This document shows positions 1-8,976 of a stretch of 46,551 nt of DNA, in pieces; position 1 is the stretch's first letter; each line of letters opens with the position of its first letter. The notes under the pieces were generated by a model, which made no database searches, was not told where the DNA came from, and was given only the letters and a program-made list of their open reading frames with translations. Source of the DNA: Wenzhouxiangellaceae bacterium (GTDB lineage: Bacteria > Pseudomonadota > Gammaproteobacteria > Xanthomonadales > Wenzhouxiangellaceae); the NCBI GenBank assembly GCA_007695005.1, contig REEQ01000157.1:1-46551 (forward strand), in the 5' to 3' direction. The position numbers were made by a program, and so were the translations under genes.

Positions 1-3000
1 CACTAGAGCCAGAGCCCTGTCCATCGCCAGGCCGACAAGACGACTTTCCAGCAAGGGCCAGCGCAGCAAGTGCACGGGGCAATCGGCGTATTGCCAATCA
101 ACCACCTTGCGGTAAGGCACATCAAGGCGCACGATGTAGCCGCTCGCCGCCAACCACTGCTGCAAGACTGGATCCTCGAGCGGCGCCCGCTCTCCGACCA
201 GGAGCATATCGGTGGCCGCGGCCGGCCGGTTGCGGGCATCAATGACCGCAAAGCCCCAACGTCTGCCCAGTCGGCGCAGCACTCTCAAGGTGGGCGCATC
301 CAGCCAGGCAGCCAGAGACTGGCCCTGCAGCAGGCTGCTCAAAGGTCGAACCGGCAACGGCCCTTTAAGCACCGGCAGACGAAGTTCGAAACGGCTGCCG
401 CGCTGGCCTTGCTCGGCGAGATGCAGGCTGCCGTCCATCGCTGCAACCAGTCGCCGGCAGATGGCCAGGCCCAGGCCCGACCCGCTGTGGGCGCGCGTGA
501 TTGAGGCATCGAGCTGGACGAAGGGCTCGAACAGCCGCGCCCGGTCAGCTGCCGCGATACCCGGACCGGAGTCACTGACACCCAGACAAAGCCACTGCCC
601 ATCGCATTCAGCGCTCAGTTCGATGCCGCCGGACTCGGTGAACTTCACCGCATTGGACAGCAGATTGCCAAGCACCTGGGCGATGCGATCACCATCGCCG
701 AAGGCCAGCACGGGAAGATCGGCGGCCATGCGCAAGCGCAGGTCAAGAAACTTGCGTGCGGCGTTCGGCGCGTGCAGGTCCACGACCTGCTCAAGCAAGG
801 AAACCAGCTCGAAGGCCTGCGCTTCAAGGTTGAGACGGCCGGCCTCGATCCGGGATATATCAAGCACATCGTCAATGATGCGCTGCAGCTGCTGCCCCGA
901 TTGGCGCAGCGTGCGCAGCAGGGCCTGTTGACCGGGGCTGGCCTGATCGTCGTCCAGCAACTCCACCATGCCCATGACCCCATGCAGGGGCGTGCGAATC
1001 TCGTGCGACATGGTCGCCAGGAACTCCGACTTCGCCGCACTGGCCTGCTCGGCACGTTCGGCCAGGGCCCGAACCCGTTCGATCAGCAGCAGGTTCTGGA
1101 GCGCCTGAGCGGCCATTTCAACCAGCAGACCCAGGCGCTCGGCATGATCGGCATCGAAGCCGGGCGAATCAGCTTCGAGCAGGCAGCTGGCCACCCGCTG
1201 TTCAGCCACCCGCAGCTCAACCACGGCCAGTTGGCGGTCGTCGGCTGCAGCCGCCCGGGCCTTCCAGGCATCGCGACTCAGCCGTTCACTGGCGCGCCCC
1301 AGGGGAATGGCGTGTTTCGGCAGGCGCTCATGCTGGTACAGGAACCAGCCGCGACCGGCCCGACAGACTTGCAACAGCTCCGATCCGATAACCCCGGCGA
1401 GCGCTTCAGGCTCGAGGTTGGCATTCAGGCGCTCGATAACCTTGCGCTGCTCTTCGGCCAGATCGCGCTTCTGGCGTGCCTCACGCATGTCTCGACGACG
1501 CTGGCGAAGGCCCAGCAGACCGCGCCACCCGGCACCGGTGACAACGAGAAGAAACAGTCCGTAGGCAAGCAGGGCCGGCATGGTGCGCCAGGGTGGCGTT
1601 TCGATCAGCAATTCGAGCTGATCGATGGCATCGCCCCATCGGCCTTCGGCAGAGGCTGCCTGAACCTCGAATCGATAGCGGCCTGGGCGAAGATTGCTGT
1701 AGTAGTGGCGGGTCTGACCGAGCAACTCCAGCCAATCGTCATCCCAGCCCACCAGGCGCAGACGAAAACGGGTCCGCGCCGGCGCGACGAAAGTCAGTGC
1801 CGTGTAGTCCACCGCAAGGGCCGTGACTCGGTAATCCAGCACCACCCGCTCCCGCTGGTTCGGCGCCAGCGCAATGTAGTCTTCACCGACCTGGATACCC
1901 GAGATCAGCACCGGTGGTGCCTCGGCGACACCAACGGCCCGATCAGGATTGACCATGACCAGGCCACGTGCGCTGCCGATCGCAATGCGCCCGTCGGCCA
2001 AACGAACGGCGGCATGTTCGGGAAACTCGGCTGCGGCGAGGCCGTCATCTCTGGAGAACCGACGCAGCCGGCCGGTCAAGGGATCAAAACGCGCCAGGCC
2101 GTTCGATAGCACCAACCACAGCTCACCGGCCAACCCCGGGAAGATGGCATTGACCCGGCCGCCAGCTCCGCCGGTCAGACTCTGATGCTCGGCTTCGAGC
2201 ACTGGATCACCATCGGTCAAGGTCCAGAGCGACAGGCCCAGATCGGTCGCAATCCACAGCTGTTCACCGAGCCAGGCCATGGCCAGGATCGGACCCTGAT
2301 CCAGGGTGATCGCCGCTTCGAAACCGCCAGCGGAGCTCTGTCGATACACCGTCTGTCTTCCGGCCAGCCACCAGCCGCCGGGCCCCTCGGCCAGGGCATT
2401 GACCCTGAGCTCTGGCCAATGATGGCGCCCGACACCGGCAGGGTGGAAGTGCTCGCGCAAGCCATCGCTCAAGCGCACCCGAAACAAGCCGGCGTCGAAA
2501 CTGGCAATCCAGACATGCTCCGCACTGTCGGTGCGTATGAAGCTGAAGGTGCCCTGATCAACCTCCTCACGCGCCAACAGCGAACGCAGCTCGGCTTCGA
2601 CCGGATCGTACATGCGCACATGACTGGACCAGGCCATGATCAGACGCTGGCCAGAGCGGGCCAGACCGGTCACCGGACCGATTTCGGCAAGATCCGAATT
2701 CTCGAAAACCTCGTGCAACCACTGGACCTGGCCAGAGCCCAGATCCAGCAACTGAACCCCGCCGTCGCGACTGCCCAGCCACAGGTGGTCAGCCTCCGCA
2801 GCCGCCACTACTGCGGCCACCGAGCGCAAGCCCAACCCATCGTCACGGCCCGGAACAGGCTGATAACGACCAAAGGCAGCGTGGTCGGGCGGCAGATAGG
2901 CCAGGCCCTGCCGCGCGACCGCCAGCCACAGCCCTCCTTCTGCATCCAGCATCAGATCCAGCAGGCTGCTGGCCGGCAAGCTGTCCTCGATGCCGTCCAC

Positions 3001-3915
3001 GGCCAGGATGCGCTCCCGCAGCCCATCCACCGGATGCCAACGCAGCAGCCCGTTGTAACTGCTCATCAGCAACCAGCCGTCTTCCTGTTCAGCGAAGCCG
3101 GTAATGGTGGCACCGGCATCAAGCACCAGCTCTGAGCTCAGATCAGAACCGAGTCGGTGCAGCCTGGCCAGCTGAGCGATCAGAATTGACCCGTCACGAG
3201 TCTGGGTCAACGCATTGAAGATAGGTTCGCCGTTTTCGCGATTGCGGCGCAGCACCGGCACGAAGCGATCGGCTTCTGAATCCGCGAGTACTGAAACCTG
3301 CTCACTCTGAACCACCCATATCCGGCAATCGGCATCGACCTTGACCGACATCTGAAACCCGGTCTGGGCGAGACCATGATCCTCATCCTGATCGAAATGG
3401 CGCAGCGCTCCGGTAGCCGGATCGAGTCGAGCAACACCGCCACGCATGAACGCCAGCCAGATGCAGCCGGCACAGTCTTCGGTCATCGACCAGACGTTAT
3501 CACCGGCCAGCTCACCGCCGCTGTCTTCGGATTGCCAGTGGCCCAGTACTCGCAGATTGGGGCCGATGCGAACGACGCCCTCACCGCCGATTGCAGCCCA
3601 TACAGAACCATCCGAGCCGGCCAGCAGACTCATCACGTTGCTGCCAGGCAAACCGTCGACGCCGCCTGGATCATGCGCAAGCAAGGAAAGTTCAGAGCCG
3701 GACAGGCGAACCAGGCCGCTTTGGGTGCCCACCCAGATATAGCCAAAGCGATCCTGCACCATCGATTCGACCCGGCTGTCCGGCAAGCCATCGACCACGC
3801 CGAGGCTACGAAAAACCGGGCCCAAATCGCTGTGCGCGAAGACGCTCGCCGAGGCCAGCAACAGCCACAGACAAATCCATGCGCTAACCATCCGAGCAGT
3901 TGGTCCAGCGGGCAT
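1..3915 (-). CDS. Hybrid two-component sensor histidine kinase with periplasmic propeller (partial, 3' end outside window)
   Basis: The frame is open from the start to the window edge (1305 codons, no stop), so the gene is cut by the window and not broken. A signal peptide (hydrophobic WICLWLLLASASVFA) leads into about 650 residues of two-component-regulator propeller repeats (for example GYIWVGTQSGLVRL), a Y_Y_Y domain (GWDDDWLELLGQ, LRPGRYRFEVQA) and a membrane segment near 775-795. A GAF-like stretch (about 830-935) precedes HisKA (SHEIRTPLHG, phospho-accepting His about 971) and HATPase_c (N box LSNAVKFT, G boxes SDSGPGIA and SGLGLA). The last ~100 residues look like a degenerate receiver (DMLLVGERAPLED); a true receiver and any output domain would lie beyond the edge. 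ATG 3915 is chosen because GAGGG sits 5 nt upstream; ATG 3927 and ATG 3891 are alternatives. Inferred role: sensing a periplasmic ligand, in other bacteria often an oligosaccharide. The ligand is unknown. Confidence 0.9.
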   Translation of the reverse strand, partial: MPAGPTARMVSAWICLWLLLASASVFAHSDLGPVFRSLGVVDGLPDSRVESMVQDRFGYIWVGTQSGLVRLSGSELSLLAHDPGGVDGLPGSNVMSLLAGSDGSVWAAIGGEGVVRIGPNLRVLGHWQSEDSGGELAGDNVWSMTEDCAGCIWLAFMRGGVARLDPATGALRHFDQDEDHGLAQTGFQMSVKVDADCRIWVVQSEQVSVLADSEADRFVPVLRRNRENGEPIFNALTQTRDGSILIAQLARLHRLGSDLSSELVLDAGATITGFAEQEDGWLLMSSYNGLLRWHPVDGLRERILAVDGIEDSLPASSLLDLMLDAEGGLWLAVARQGLAYLPPDHAAFGRYQPVPGRDDGLGLRSVAAVVAAAEADHLWLGSRDGGVQLLDLGSGQVQWLHEVFENSDLAEIGPVTGLARSGQRLIMAWSSHVRMYDPVEAELRSLLAREEVDQGTFSFIRTDSAEHVWIASFDAGLFRVRLSDGLREHFHPAGVGRHHWPELRVNALAEGPGGWWLAGRQTVYRQSSAGGFEAAITLDQGPILAMAWLGEQLWIATDLGLSLWTLTDGDPVLEAEHQSLTGGAGGRVNAIFPGLAGELWLVLSNGLARFDPLTGRLRRFSRDDGLAAAEFPEHAAVRLADGRIAIGSARGLVMVNPDRAVGVAEAPPVLISGIQVGEDYIALAPNQRERVVLDYRVTALAVDYTALTFVAPARTRFRLRLVGWDDDWLELLGQTRHYYSNLRPGRYRFEVQAASAEGRWGDAIDQLELLIETPPWRTMPALLAYGLFLLVVTGAGWRGLLGLRQRRRDMREARQKRDLAEEQRKVIERLNANLEPEALAGVIGSELLQVCRAGRGWFLYQHERLPKHAIPLGRASERLSRDAWKARAAAADDRQLAVVELRVAEQRVASCLLEADSPGFDADHAERLGLLVEMAAQALQNLLLIERVRALAERAEQASAAKSEFLATMSHEIRTPLHGVMGMVELLDDDQASPGQQALLRTLRQSGQQLQRIIDDVLDISRIEAGRLNLEAQAFELVSLLEQVVDLHAPNAARKFLDLRLRMAADLPVLAFGDGDRIAQVLGNLLSNAVKFTESGGIELSAECDGQWLCLGVSDSGPGIAAADRARLFEPFVQLDASITRAHSGSGLGLAICRRLVAAMDGSLHLAEQGQRGSRFELRLPVLKGPLPVRPLSSLLQGQSLAAWLDAPTLRVLRRLGRRWGFAVIDARNRPAAATDMLLVGERAPLEDPVLQQWLAASGYIVRLDVPYRKVVDWQYADCPVHLLRWPLLESRLVGLAMDRALALV

Positions 3916-4011
3916 GTCGGCCCTCATCGTTCTGCAATCCCCATCGTCGCCGCCTTTCAGCTTACCGCCAGCGGCGCCGAAATCAAAGCGTCGACCGATG
4001 CCCCAGACAGC

Positions 4012-4043
4012 AGAAAGCCCGATGGTGAGCCATCGGGCTTTCT
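4012..4043 (-). terminator. Hairpin terminator of the TonB/ExbBD operon
   Basis: A perfect 14-bp stem (agaaagcccgatgg paired with ccatcgggctttct) closes a 4-base loop, about 60 nt downstream of the TPR gene stop. On the minus strand the 3' arm ends in TTTCT. The symmetry could also serve read-through from the other side. It separates the operon from the hybrid kinase, whose start lies about 100 nt further on. Confidence 0.75.
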
Positions 4044-4103
4044 ATACCATGCTTCAGCGAGAGAGGTCGCCAGAGCGGCCTCAGCCCGGATGATCCATTG
4101 TCA

Positions 4104-5531
4104 TCAATCGGTGTCTGTTGGCTCCACCTCGCCCGCCGACTGCAGCACCTCCTGACACTCGGCAGAGAGTTCACGACCGGCAATCTGCAGCGCCCGACAA
4201 GACTGCAGGAAACGCTCTTCGGCCGCGGCGGCAAGACGCTCGCTTTGCTCCTGCTCCAGCAGGGCCTGGCGAGTTTCGGTTTCATTGATGGCGCGGATGT
4301 AGGTCCGCCAGTCACGCGCCTGCTGGCGATTCTGGGCAAAGCGTTCCGCCTGGGCAAAAGCCTGGTCAGCCAGACGACGCTGATCACGATCACCCGGGCC
4401 GGACTGATTGAAACGCGCCGTTCCCATCAACATCCACAGCTCGGCCTCACTCGATGAGCTCAAACCGCCAATCCGCAGGGCATTGTCGAAAGCCGTTTCG
4501 GCTTCCTCGTTGCGCTCGTCGGCCAGCAGCGACTGTCCCAGCCGAAAATACAGCTCACCAGTTTCGGACATGCCGGCCGCTTCGCGCAGCACGGGAATTG
4601 CCCGTCTGTGCTCGCGAGCCTGGCTCCACAGCTGCGACAGCAACTCGAGATTGCGCACGTTGCGCTCGACCCGACCACGCTCCATTTCCGCCTCGATCAG
4701 CCGTGCGCCACGATAAGGGTTATTGAAAGTGGAGTAAAACTGCGCCAGGATGATGAGATCGTCTGCCGACTCCAACAGGCCCGCCAGATAGGCCGACTCC
4801 AGAGTTGCAAAGGACTCCATCTGCATGTCCTGGTCAATGTACAGGCCGGACAACTGGCGCCAGTAAGAAAGCTCACCGGGCCACAGGGCAACCATTTCTT
4901 TCATCAACTGCGTGCGCGCCTCGACCCGATTCAGCTCGCTGAGCAGAATGTTCTTCAGGTCGAAGTCACGCCGATTCGGCTCTGGAGACAGTTCGATGGC
5001 CCGATCAATGTGGGGCAACGCCTCGGCAAACTCGTCAAGCTGGTAATGCGCAGCCGACAGCATGAAAAAGGTGTTGGCTGACGGCTCAACATCACCCTCC
5101 AGCCAGCGGTTGAAAAAGTCAATGGACTCTCGAAAACGTTCCGTGGCGAAGTACAGCTGGGCCAGGTTGAAGCGAAGACGCTCGTTCTGATCCGATGGCA
5201 AGGCCCCGATTCGAAGCGCCTCTGCAAAATCGTTCAAGGCATCATCCATATTCTCCAGGTTCGCGTGCACCGCGCCCCGAATCTGCAGCACCGAGGCGCG
5301 ATCAAAATCGGTCATCCGATCGCCGCGCTCGCGCATCAAGCGGTTCAGCCGGCTCAGCGCTTCCGGATAGTTTTCCTCTTCCATCTTCTCGTAAGCCGCC
5401 AGCAAATCCTGGGCAACGTTCGCACTCAGGGTACGGCTCTGCTGGGAACGACGATCATCGGCAAACGCCACAGACAGGCCGAACACGGCGAGCACCAGCA
5501 GCACAAGGCATCTAGAAAGACGGGTGTTCAT
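4104..5531 (-). CDS. TPR-repeat periplasmic protein of the TonB2-type operon
   Basis: 475 aa, last gene of the energy-transduction operon. An N-terminal signal peptide (LVLLVLAVFGLSVAFA) is followed by helical TPR-like units across most of the chain (for example YPEALSRLNRLMRERGD and EEAETAFDNALRIGG). The tail is Gln/Glu-rich and contains a pair of Cys residues (SCRALQIAG, SAECQEV). ATG 5531 is preceded by GGAG inside the end of tonB; a GTG at 5540 overlapping the tonB stop is less likely. Vibrio TonB2 clusters also end in a TPR protein downstream of tonB, which supports a role as an accessory to the TonB complex, perhaps a scaffold towards the outer membrane. No enzymatic motif is visible. 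Confidence 0.85.
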   Translation of the reverse strand: MNTRLSRCLVLLVLAVFGLSVAFADDRRSQQSRTLSANVAQDLLAAYEKMEEENYPEALSRLNRLMRERGDRMTDFDRASVLQIRGAVHANLENMDDALNDFAEALRIGALPSDQNERLRFNLAQLYFATERFRESIDFFNRWLEGDVEPSANTFFMLSAAHYQLDEFAEALPHIDRAIELSPEPNRRDFDLKNILLSELNRVEARTQLMKEMVALWPGELSYWRQLSGLYIDQDMQMESFATLESAYLAGLLESADDLIILAQFYSTFNNPYRGARLIEAEMERGRVERNVRNLELLSQLWSQAREHRRAIPVLREAAGMSETGELYFRLGQSLLADERNEEAETAFDNALRIGGLSSSSEAELWMLMGTARFNQSGPGDRDQRRLADQAFAQAERFAQNRQQARDWRTYIRAINETETRQALLEQEQSERLAAAAEERFLQSCRALQIAGRELSAECQEVLQSAGEVEPTDTD

Positions 5532-5536
5532 GGCTA

Positions 5537-6133
5537 TCACTCCAGTCCGAAGTCAATCGCGGTGCGGACGCCGAAACGCGGCTGGGCGACCTCATTGACG
5601 ATTCGCGGCTGATACCGCCAGCGCTCGACGGCGCGCATGGCTGCGCGATTGAAACAGGAATTGGTGGAATCGATCACCCGCGGGTTGATGACCGTGCCCT
5701 CGGGCGTCACGTCGAACTCGACAACCACAGTTTCCAGCGGTCGCGCCATGCGTTGGCACTGGCCCGGGTATTGCGGTGGAATTCGCACCAGCGGTTGGGC
5801 ATCACGATCGGGATTGAAGCCGGTACCAATGTCGATGCTGGTGGAAATATCCGGCACCGAGGCAATCTGACCCGACAAGGTCGGACGGAAGGACGGATCG
5901 CTGACCATCGGCGGCGGCGGCGGTGGCTGGTCGAGCACGGGCCGCTGGAAATCCTCCGGCCGCTGCTGGGTACGATCCTCCAGCTGGCGGGTGACGTTGA
6001 TCTGAACAGAGCGATCATCAGTCAGCTGAACATCCTGGTGGCGGGTAATGACCGATGCCAGCAAGAGAAACAATCCGACGGTCACCACGATCGCCAGGGG
6101 CAGGCCTGTCAGTGTACGTATGCTTGTGTTCAT
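5537..6133 (-). CDS. tonB: Energy transducer TonB
   Basis: 198 aa, near the length of the short TonB2-type transducers. One N-terminal membrane anchor (LAIVVTVGLFLLLASVI) is followed by a short periplasmic linker with a run of six prolines (DQPPPPPPMV) and a C-terminal TonB fold (about 110-198: RIPPQYPGQCQ, VEFDVTPEGTV, CFNRAAMRAVERWRYQP). TonB carries proton-motive-force energy from ExbB/ExbD to outer-membrane receptors. The linker is much shorter than in E. coli TonB, so reaching the outer membrane may need the neighbouring TPR or DUF3450 proteins (inference). The start ATG overlaps the upstream exbD stop by 4 bases (ATGA), which implies coupled translation. Confidence 0.93.
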   Translation of the reverse strand: MNTSIRTLTGLPLAIVVTVGLFLLLASVITRHQDVQLTDDRSVQINVTRQLEDRTQQRPEDFQRPVLDQPPPPPPMVSDPSFRPTLSGQIASVPDISTSIDIGTGFNPDRDAQPLVRIPPQYPGQCQRMARPLETVVVEFDVTPEGTVINPRVIDSTNSCFNRAAMRAVERWRYQPRIVNEVAQPRFGVRTAIDFGLE

Positions 6134-6537
6134 GAGCGCCTCGTCGATACCGCTATGGTTTCCTGAACGCCGGCATCACGGATCTGGTGCAGTACCCGAA
6201 TCAGATACTCGCTGTCGGCATCTGCATCGGACTGAATCACGGCGCTGCCGCGGGGATTTTCCCGCCGCAGACGTTCAACGGCGACACGCACGCCTTCAAG
6301 CGGCGTCTCGTCGCGATTGATCCAGATACGATTATCGGAATCGATGGCAACCAGAACCGACACCAGACGCTGTTCTTCAGCGCTCTGCGCCGGCGGGCGC
6401 TGGACCTGGACACCGGGTTCCTTGATGAAGGTCGCCGTCACGATAAAGAAAATCAACATGATGAAGACAATATCCAGCAGCGGCGTGACGTTCACGTCGC
6501 CTTCGTCTTCATCGCCTGATCTGCGTCGTCTAAGCAT
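6130..6537 (-). CDS. exbD: Biopolymer transporter ExbD (second copy)
   Basis: 135 aa, a normal ExbD/TolR length. It has a short cytoplasmic charged tail (LRRRRSGDEDEGDV), a single membrane helix with the conserved Asp of the proton path (NVTPLLDIVFIMLIFF, Asp22) and a periplasmic ExbD domain. It lies 12 bp downstream of the ExbB-ExbD fusion gene, so the operon encodes two different ExbD domains. In known complexes two ExbD chains sit inside an ExbB pentamer; here one may come from the fusion and one from this gene (inference). Its conserved Asp is intact, so it appears functional. Confidence 0.92.
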   Translation of the reverse strand: MLRRRRSGDEDEGDVNVTPLLDIVFIMLIFFIVTATFIKEPGVQVQRPPAQSAEEQRLVSVLVAIDSDNRIWINRDETPLEGVRVAVERLRRENPRGSAVIQSDADADSEYLIRVLHQIRDAGVQETIAVSTRRS

Positions 6538-6549
6538 TTTTGTCTATCT

Positions 6550-7512
6550 CTATCGTCTTTCCTGCAGAGCCACTGCAGGTTCCACACCAGCTACACGTGT
6601 TTGATCCAGAACCAGCACGGTAGTTTCAACGCGTGCGTCACGGGCAGCACTGATCAGCACCACGCCGTTCGGGTTCTCGGCCCGGAAAGCCTCCACGATC
6701 GGGGTCACCGAACGCGGATCCACCAGCCGAACATCGTCGATCAGCACGAAGCCATCGTTGCGCACGCTCAGGATCAAGGTCGGCGGCGGACGCTGCAGCT
6801 CTTCAGGCGGATCATCTTCCGGCGAGCTCAGCCCGATACCGATTTCATCGAGAAAGGTGGCTGTAACTATGAAGAAGATCAGCAGGATGAAGACGATATC
6901 CAGCAGCGGCGTGATGTTGACCTCACCGGCTTCCAGCGAGGACCCGGTCAGGCGCCGATGAGAACCATGACCCATCCCCGCCTCGACCTTCAGCCCTTGC
7001 GAGAGGCGGGCAATGGACTGGGTGTGCTTTCTTTCCAGGTAGTTGATCGCCAGCACACCGGTCAATGCCACGGCCAGACCGGTCATGGTCGGGATGGTGG
7101 CTCGGGAAATTCCCGAAGCCATCAGGCGGGCATTTGACGCGCCGGTGTCGACAATGACCTGAAACACCTCGAGCATCCCGGTCACCGTCCCGAGCAGCCC
7201 CAGCAGGGGCGTGATCAGGATCAGCGCCCGAATAACGTTCAGGTTTCGCTGGTTCTCGATCCGGACCTGTGAGATCAGGCGCTCGCGGTAGGCATAAGCC
7301 TCCCAACTGCTGCGCTCATCGCGCTGGCCCCAGGACGAGTTGGCCTTGCCAACAATGCCCCGGTGCCAGAAAGCGAAATACAGCGCCCGCTCGCTGATCA
7401 GCACCCACATCAGGAAAGTGCTGATCAGGAGCGCAACCACCACCGGGCCACCGGCATTGATGAAACTGCCGATGGCGTCGATGGCGTTGGCTGGAATCAG
7501 TAGCTCTAACAC
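6550..7512 (-). CDS. ExbB-ExbD fusion protein (single-chain proton channel component)
   Basis: 320 aa. Residues 1-179 form a complete ExbB2-type MotA/TolQ/ExbB protein: helices near 21-40, 95-120 and 140-158, with the conserved TPLLGLLGTVTGM loop and the RATIPTMTGLAVAL motif. Residues 180-320 form a complete ExbD starting at an internal Met (MGHGSHRR), with the membrane helix and conserved Asp205 (NITPLLDIVFILLIFF). The two are normally separate genes. The frame runs through the junction without a stop. The internal ATG (6975) is preceded by GAGGCGGGG, so a separate ExbD could also start there. The start is GTG 7512, with AAGGTG 8 nt upstream; no better ATG exists in frame. A second, separate ExbD gene follows. 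A lost stop codon, a real fusion or an assembly error cannot be told apart here. Confidence 0.88.
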   Translation of the reverse strand: MLELLIPANAIDAIGSFINAGGPVVVALLISTFLMWVLISERALYFAFWHRGIVGKANSSWGQRDERSSWEAYAYRERLISQVRIENQRNLNVIRALILITPLLGLLGTVTGMLEVFQVIVDTGASNARLMASGISRATIPTMTGLAVALTGVLAINYLERKHTQSIARLSQGLKVEAGMGHGSHRRLTGSSLEAGEVNITPLLDIVFILLIFFIVTATFLDEIGIGLSSPEDDPPEELQRPPPTLILSVRNDGFVLIDDVRLVDPRSVTPIVEAFRAENPNGVVLISAARDARVETTVLVLDQTRVAGVEPAVALQERR

Positions 7513-7540
7513 GATACTGTCACCTTAGCGATACGTGGCA

Positions 7541-8962
7541 TCAAGCGTTGTCGGTATCGGGCTCGGCAACCAGGCTGATCGACTGCTGCTCGAGCACCTG
7601 GCCAAGCCGACGTGCAGTGCCGGATGCAAAGGCATGCAGCAGCAGCAGCGGGATCGCGGCGATCAGACCGAGTACGGTGGTGACCAGCGCCTGGGAGATA
7701 CCACCGGCCATCAATCTCGGGTCACCGGTACCAAACAGGGTAATGGCCTGGAAGGTGACGATCATGCCGATCACGGTACCCAGCAGACCCATCAACGGAG
7801 CGACGGCGGCGAGCACCTTGACCACGTTGAGGCCGCTTTCCAGACGCGGCAGTTCACGGAGCACGGCATCGTCGAGACGCATCTGCAGGGTTTCGAGGTC
7901 CTCGGTACGGTTTTCCTCGTAGGCGATCATGATGCGACCCAGCGGGTTGCCGGACGACGGGGTCGACGAGCGCATCTGGGCGCGAACGCGCATTGCGGTA
8001 ATCGACAGCAGTGCCCAGCGCAGCAGCGCCAGCAGGATACCGAAGATGGCGACGATGATGATTGCGTAACCGATACCGCCACCCTGGTCGATACGCTCGC
8101 GCAGGTTCGGGGTTTCGACGACCATGCCCAGCAAGGTACCGCGCGACGGATCGATCAGGCCGCGAGTAACGCCGGAGCCGGAGAAGTTGTAAACATCGCG
8201 GGCAGCGCGCACCGCACCACCGGCCGGCTGGCGGACGAGGTAGCGCAGGGTGCCGTCACGCGGGATCAGGAAGCCCTGCTCGGTAAAGGCTGAGAACGGA
8301 CCGATACGGACCACGGTTTCCTGGGCGGACTGGTTGTCACCGCGGATCACCGGCGCCTGGAATCGAGCGACCTTGCCCTGCTCGCTGGCTTCCTGGAGCA
8401 TCGTGAACCACAGGTATTCCAGTTCCTCGATCGTTGGCAGCGAACCGGACTGGGCCATGCGGGACAAGGCGTCTCCACGATTCGGGAACTGGGCGGAAAC
8501 CAGCGAGTCGGCCAGGTTCTCGTTGAGGTCGGCAGCGGCAGCACGCGCCACGCCGAACAGCTCGCCGAACTCGCCCTGCCGCTCGGCCAGGGTCGAACGC
8601 AGATCTTCCAGCTCGCGGTCAAGGCGGTCGCGCAGGTTTTCCAGACGCTCGGCCTCTTCTTCGGCCGCACGCACTTCGCGCCGCAGCCGATTAAGCTCGG
8701 CCTCCTGGGTGGCCTGCTCGCGACGGAAGCGATCTTCCCGCTCCTGGTTGGCGCGAGTCACCGTACGGCGCTCGCTCTGCATCGCCTGCAGTACTTCTTC
8801 AATCGACTGCGGCTGGGTATCGGCCAGCGCGTTCGGCGCCAGGCCGAAAGTGGCAAAGCCGAAGGTCAGGATGGCAATCAGCACACCCTTGATGGTTTTG
8901 TTATTCATGAGTGTTCCAGCCTGAACGGTTGAACGACTTTCGTTGTTGGTTGGCGTGTTCAT
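7541..8962 (-). CDS. Large MotA/TolQ/ExbB-family protein (TtpC-like)
   Basis: 473 aa, far longer than plain ExbB. A signal sequence (about 19-47, ending APNALA) is followed by a charged coiled coil (about 55-125), a periplasmic domain, a membrane helix near 293-318 (IGYAIIIVAIFGILLALLRW) and a C-terminal ExbB core with the loop VAPLMGLLGTVIGMIVTF and a last helix (VTTVLGLIAAIPLLLL). This is the architecture of Vibrio TtpC, an ExbB-like protein needed by the TonB2 system. ATG 8962 has a strong GGAGG 7 nt upstream; an inner ATG at residue 19 would give a shorter signal peptide. The gene is 14 bp downstream of the DUF3450 gene and 28 bp upstream of the ExbB-ExbD fusion. Confidence 0.9.
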   Translation of the reverse strand: MNTPTNNESRSTVQAGTLMNNKTIKGVLIAILTFGFATFGLAPNALADTQPQSIEEVLQAMQSERRTVTRANQEREDRFRREQATQEAELNRLRREVRAAEEEAERLENLRDRLDRELEDLRSTLAERQGEFGELFGVARAAAADLNENLADSLVSAQFPNRGDALSRMAQSGSLPTIEELEYLWFTMLQEASEQGKVARFQAPVIRGDNQSAQETVVRIGPFSAFTEQGFLIPRDGTLRYLVRQPAGGAVRAARDVYNFSGSGVTRGLIDPSRGTLLGMVVETPNLRERIDQGGGIGYAIIIVAIFGILLALLRWALLSITAMRVRAQMRSSTPSSGNPLGRIMIAYEENRTEDLETLQMRLDDAVLRELPRLESGLNVVKVLAAVAPLMGLLGTVIGMIVTFQAITLFGTGDPRLMAGGISQALVTTVLGLIAAIPLLLLHAFASGTARRLGQVLEQQSISLVAEPDTDNA

Positions 8963-8976
8963 TGACAATCCTCCCC

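Noticed and set aside
772-3135. Plus-strand frames of 445 and 316 codons opposite the left-edge kinase
   Set aside because: The minus strand is a continuous kinase frame with propeller, HisKA and HATPase motifs; the plus-strand products match nothing.
1-3915. Left-edge kinase as a pseudogene
   Set aside because: The frame is open without interruption to the window edge; the missing end is due to the window boundary.
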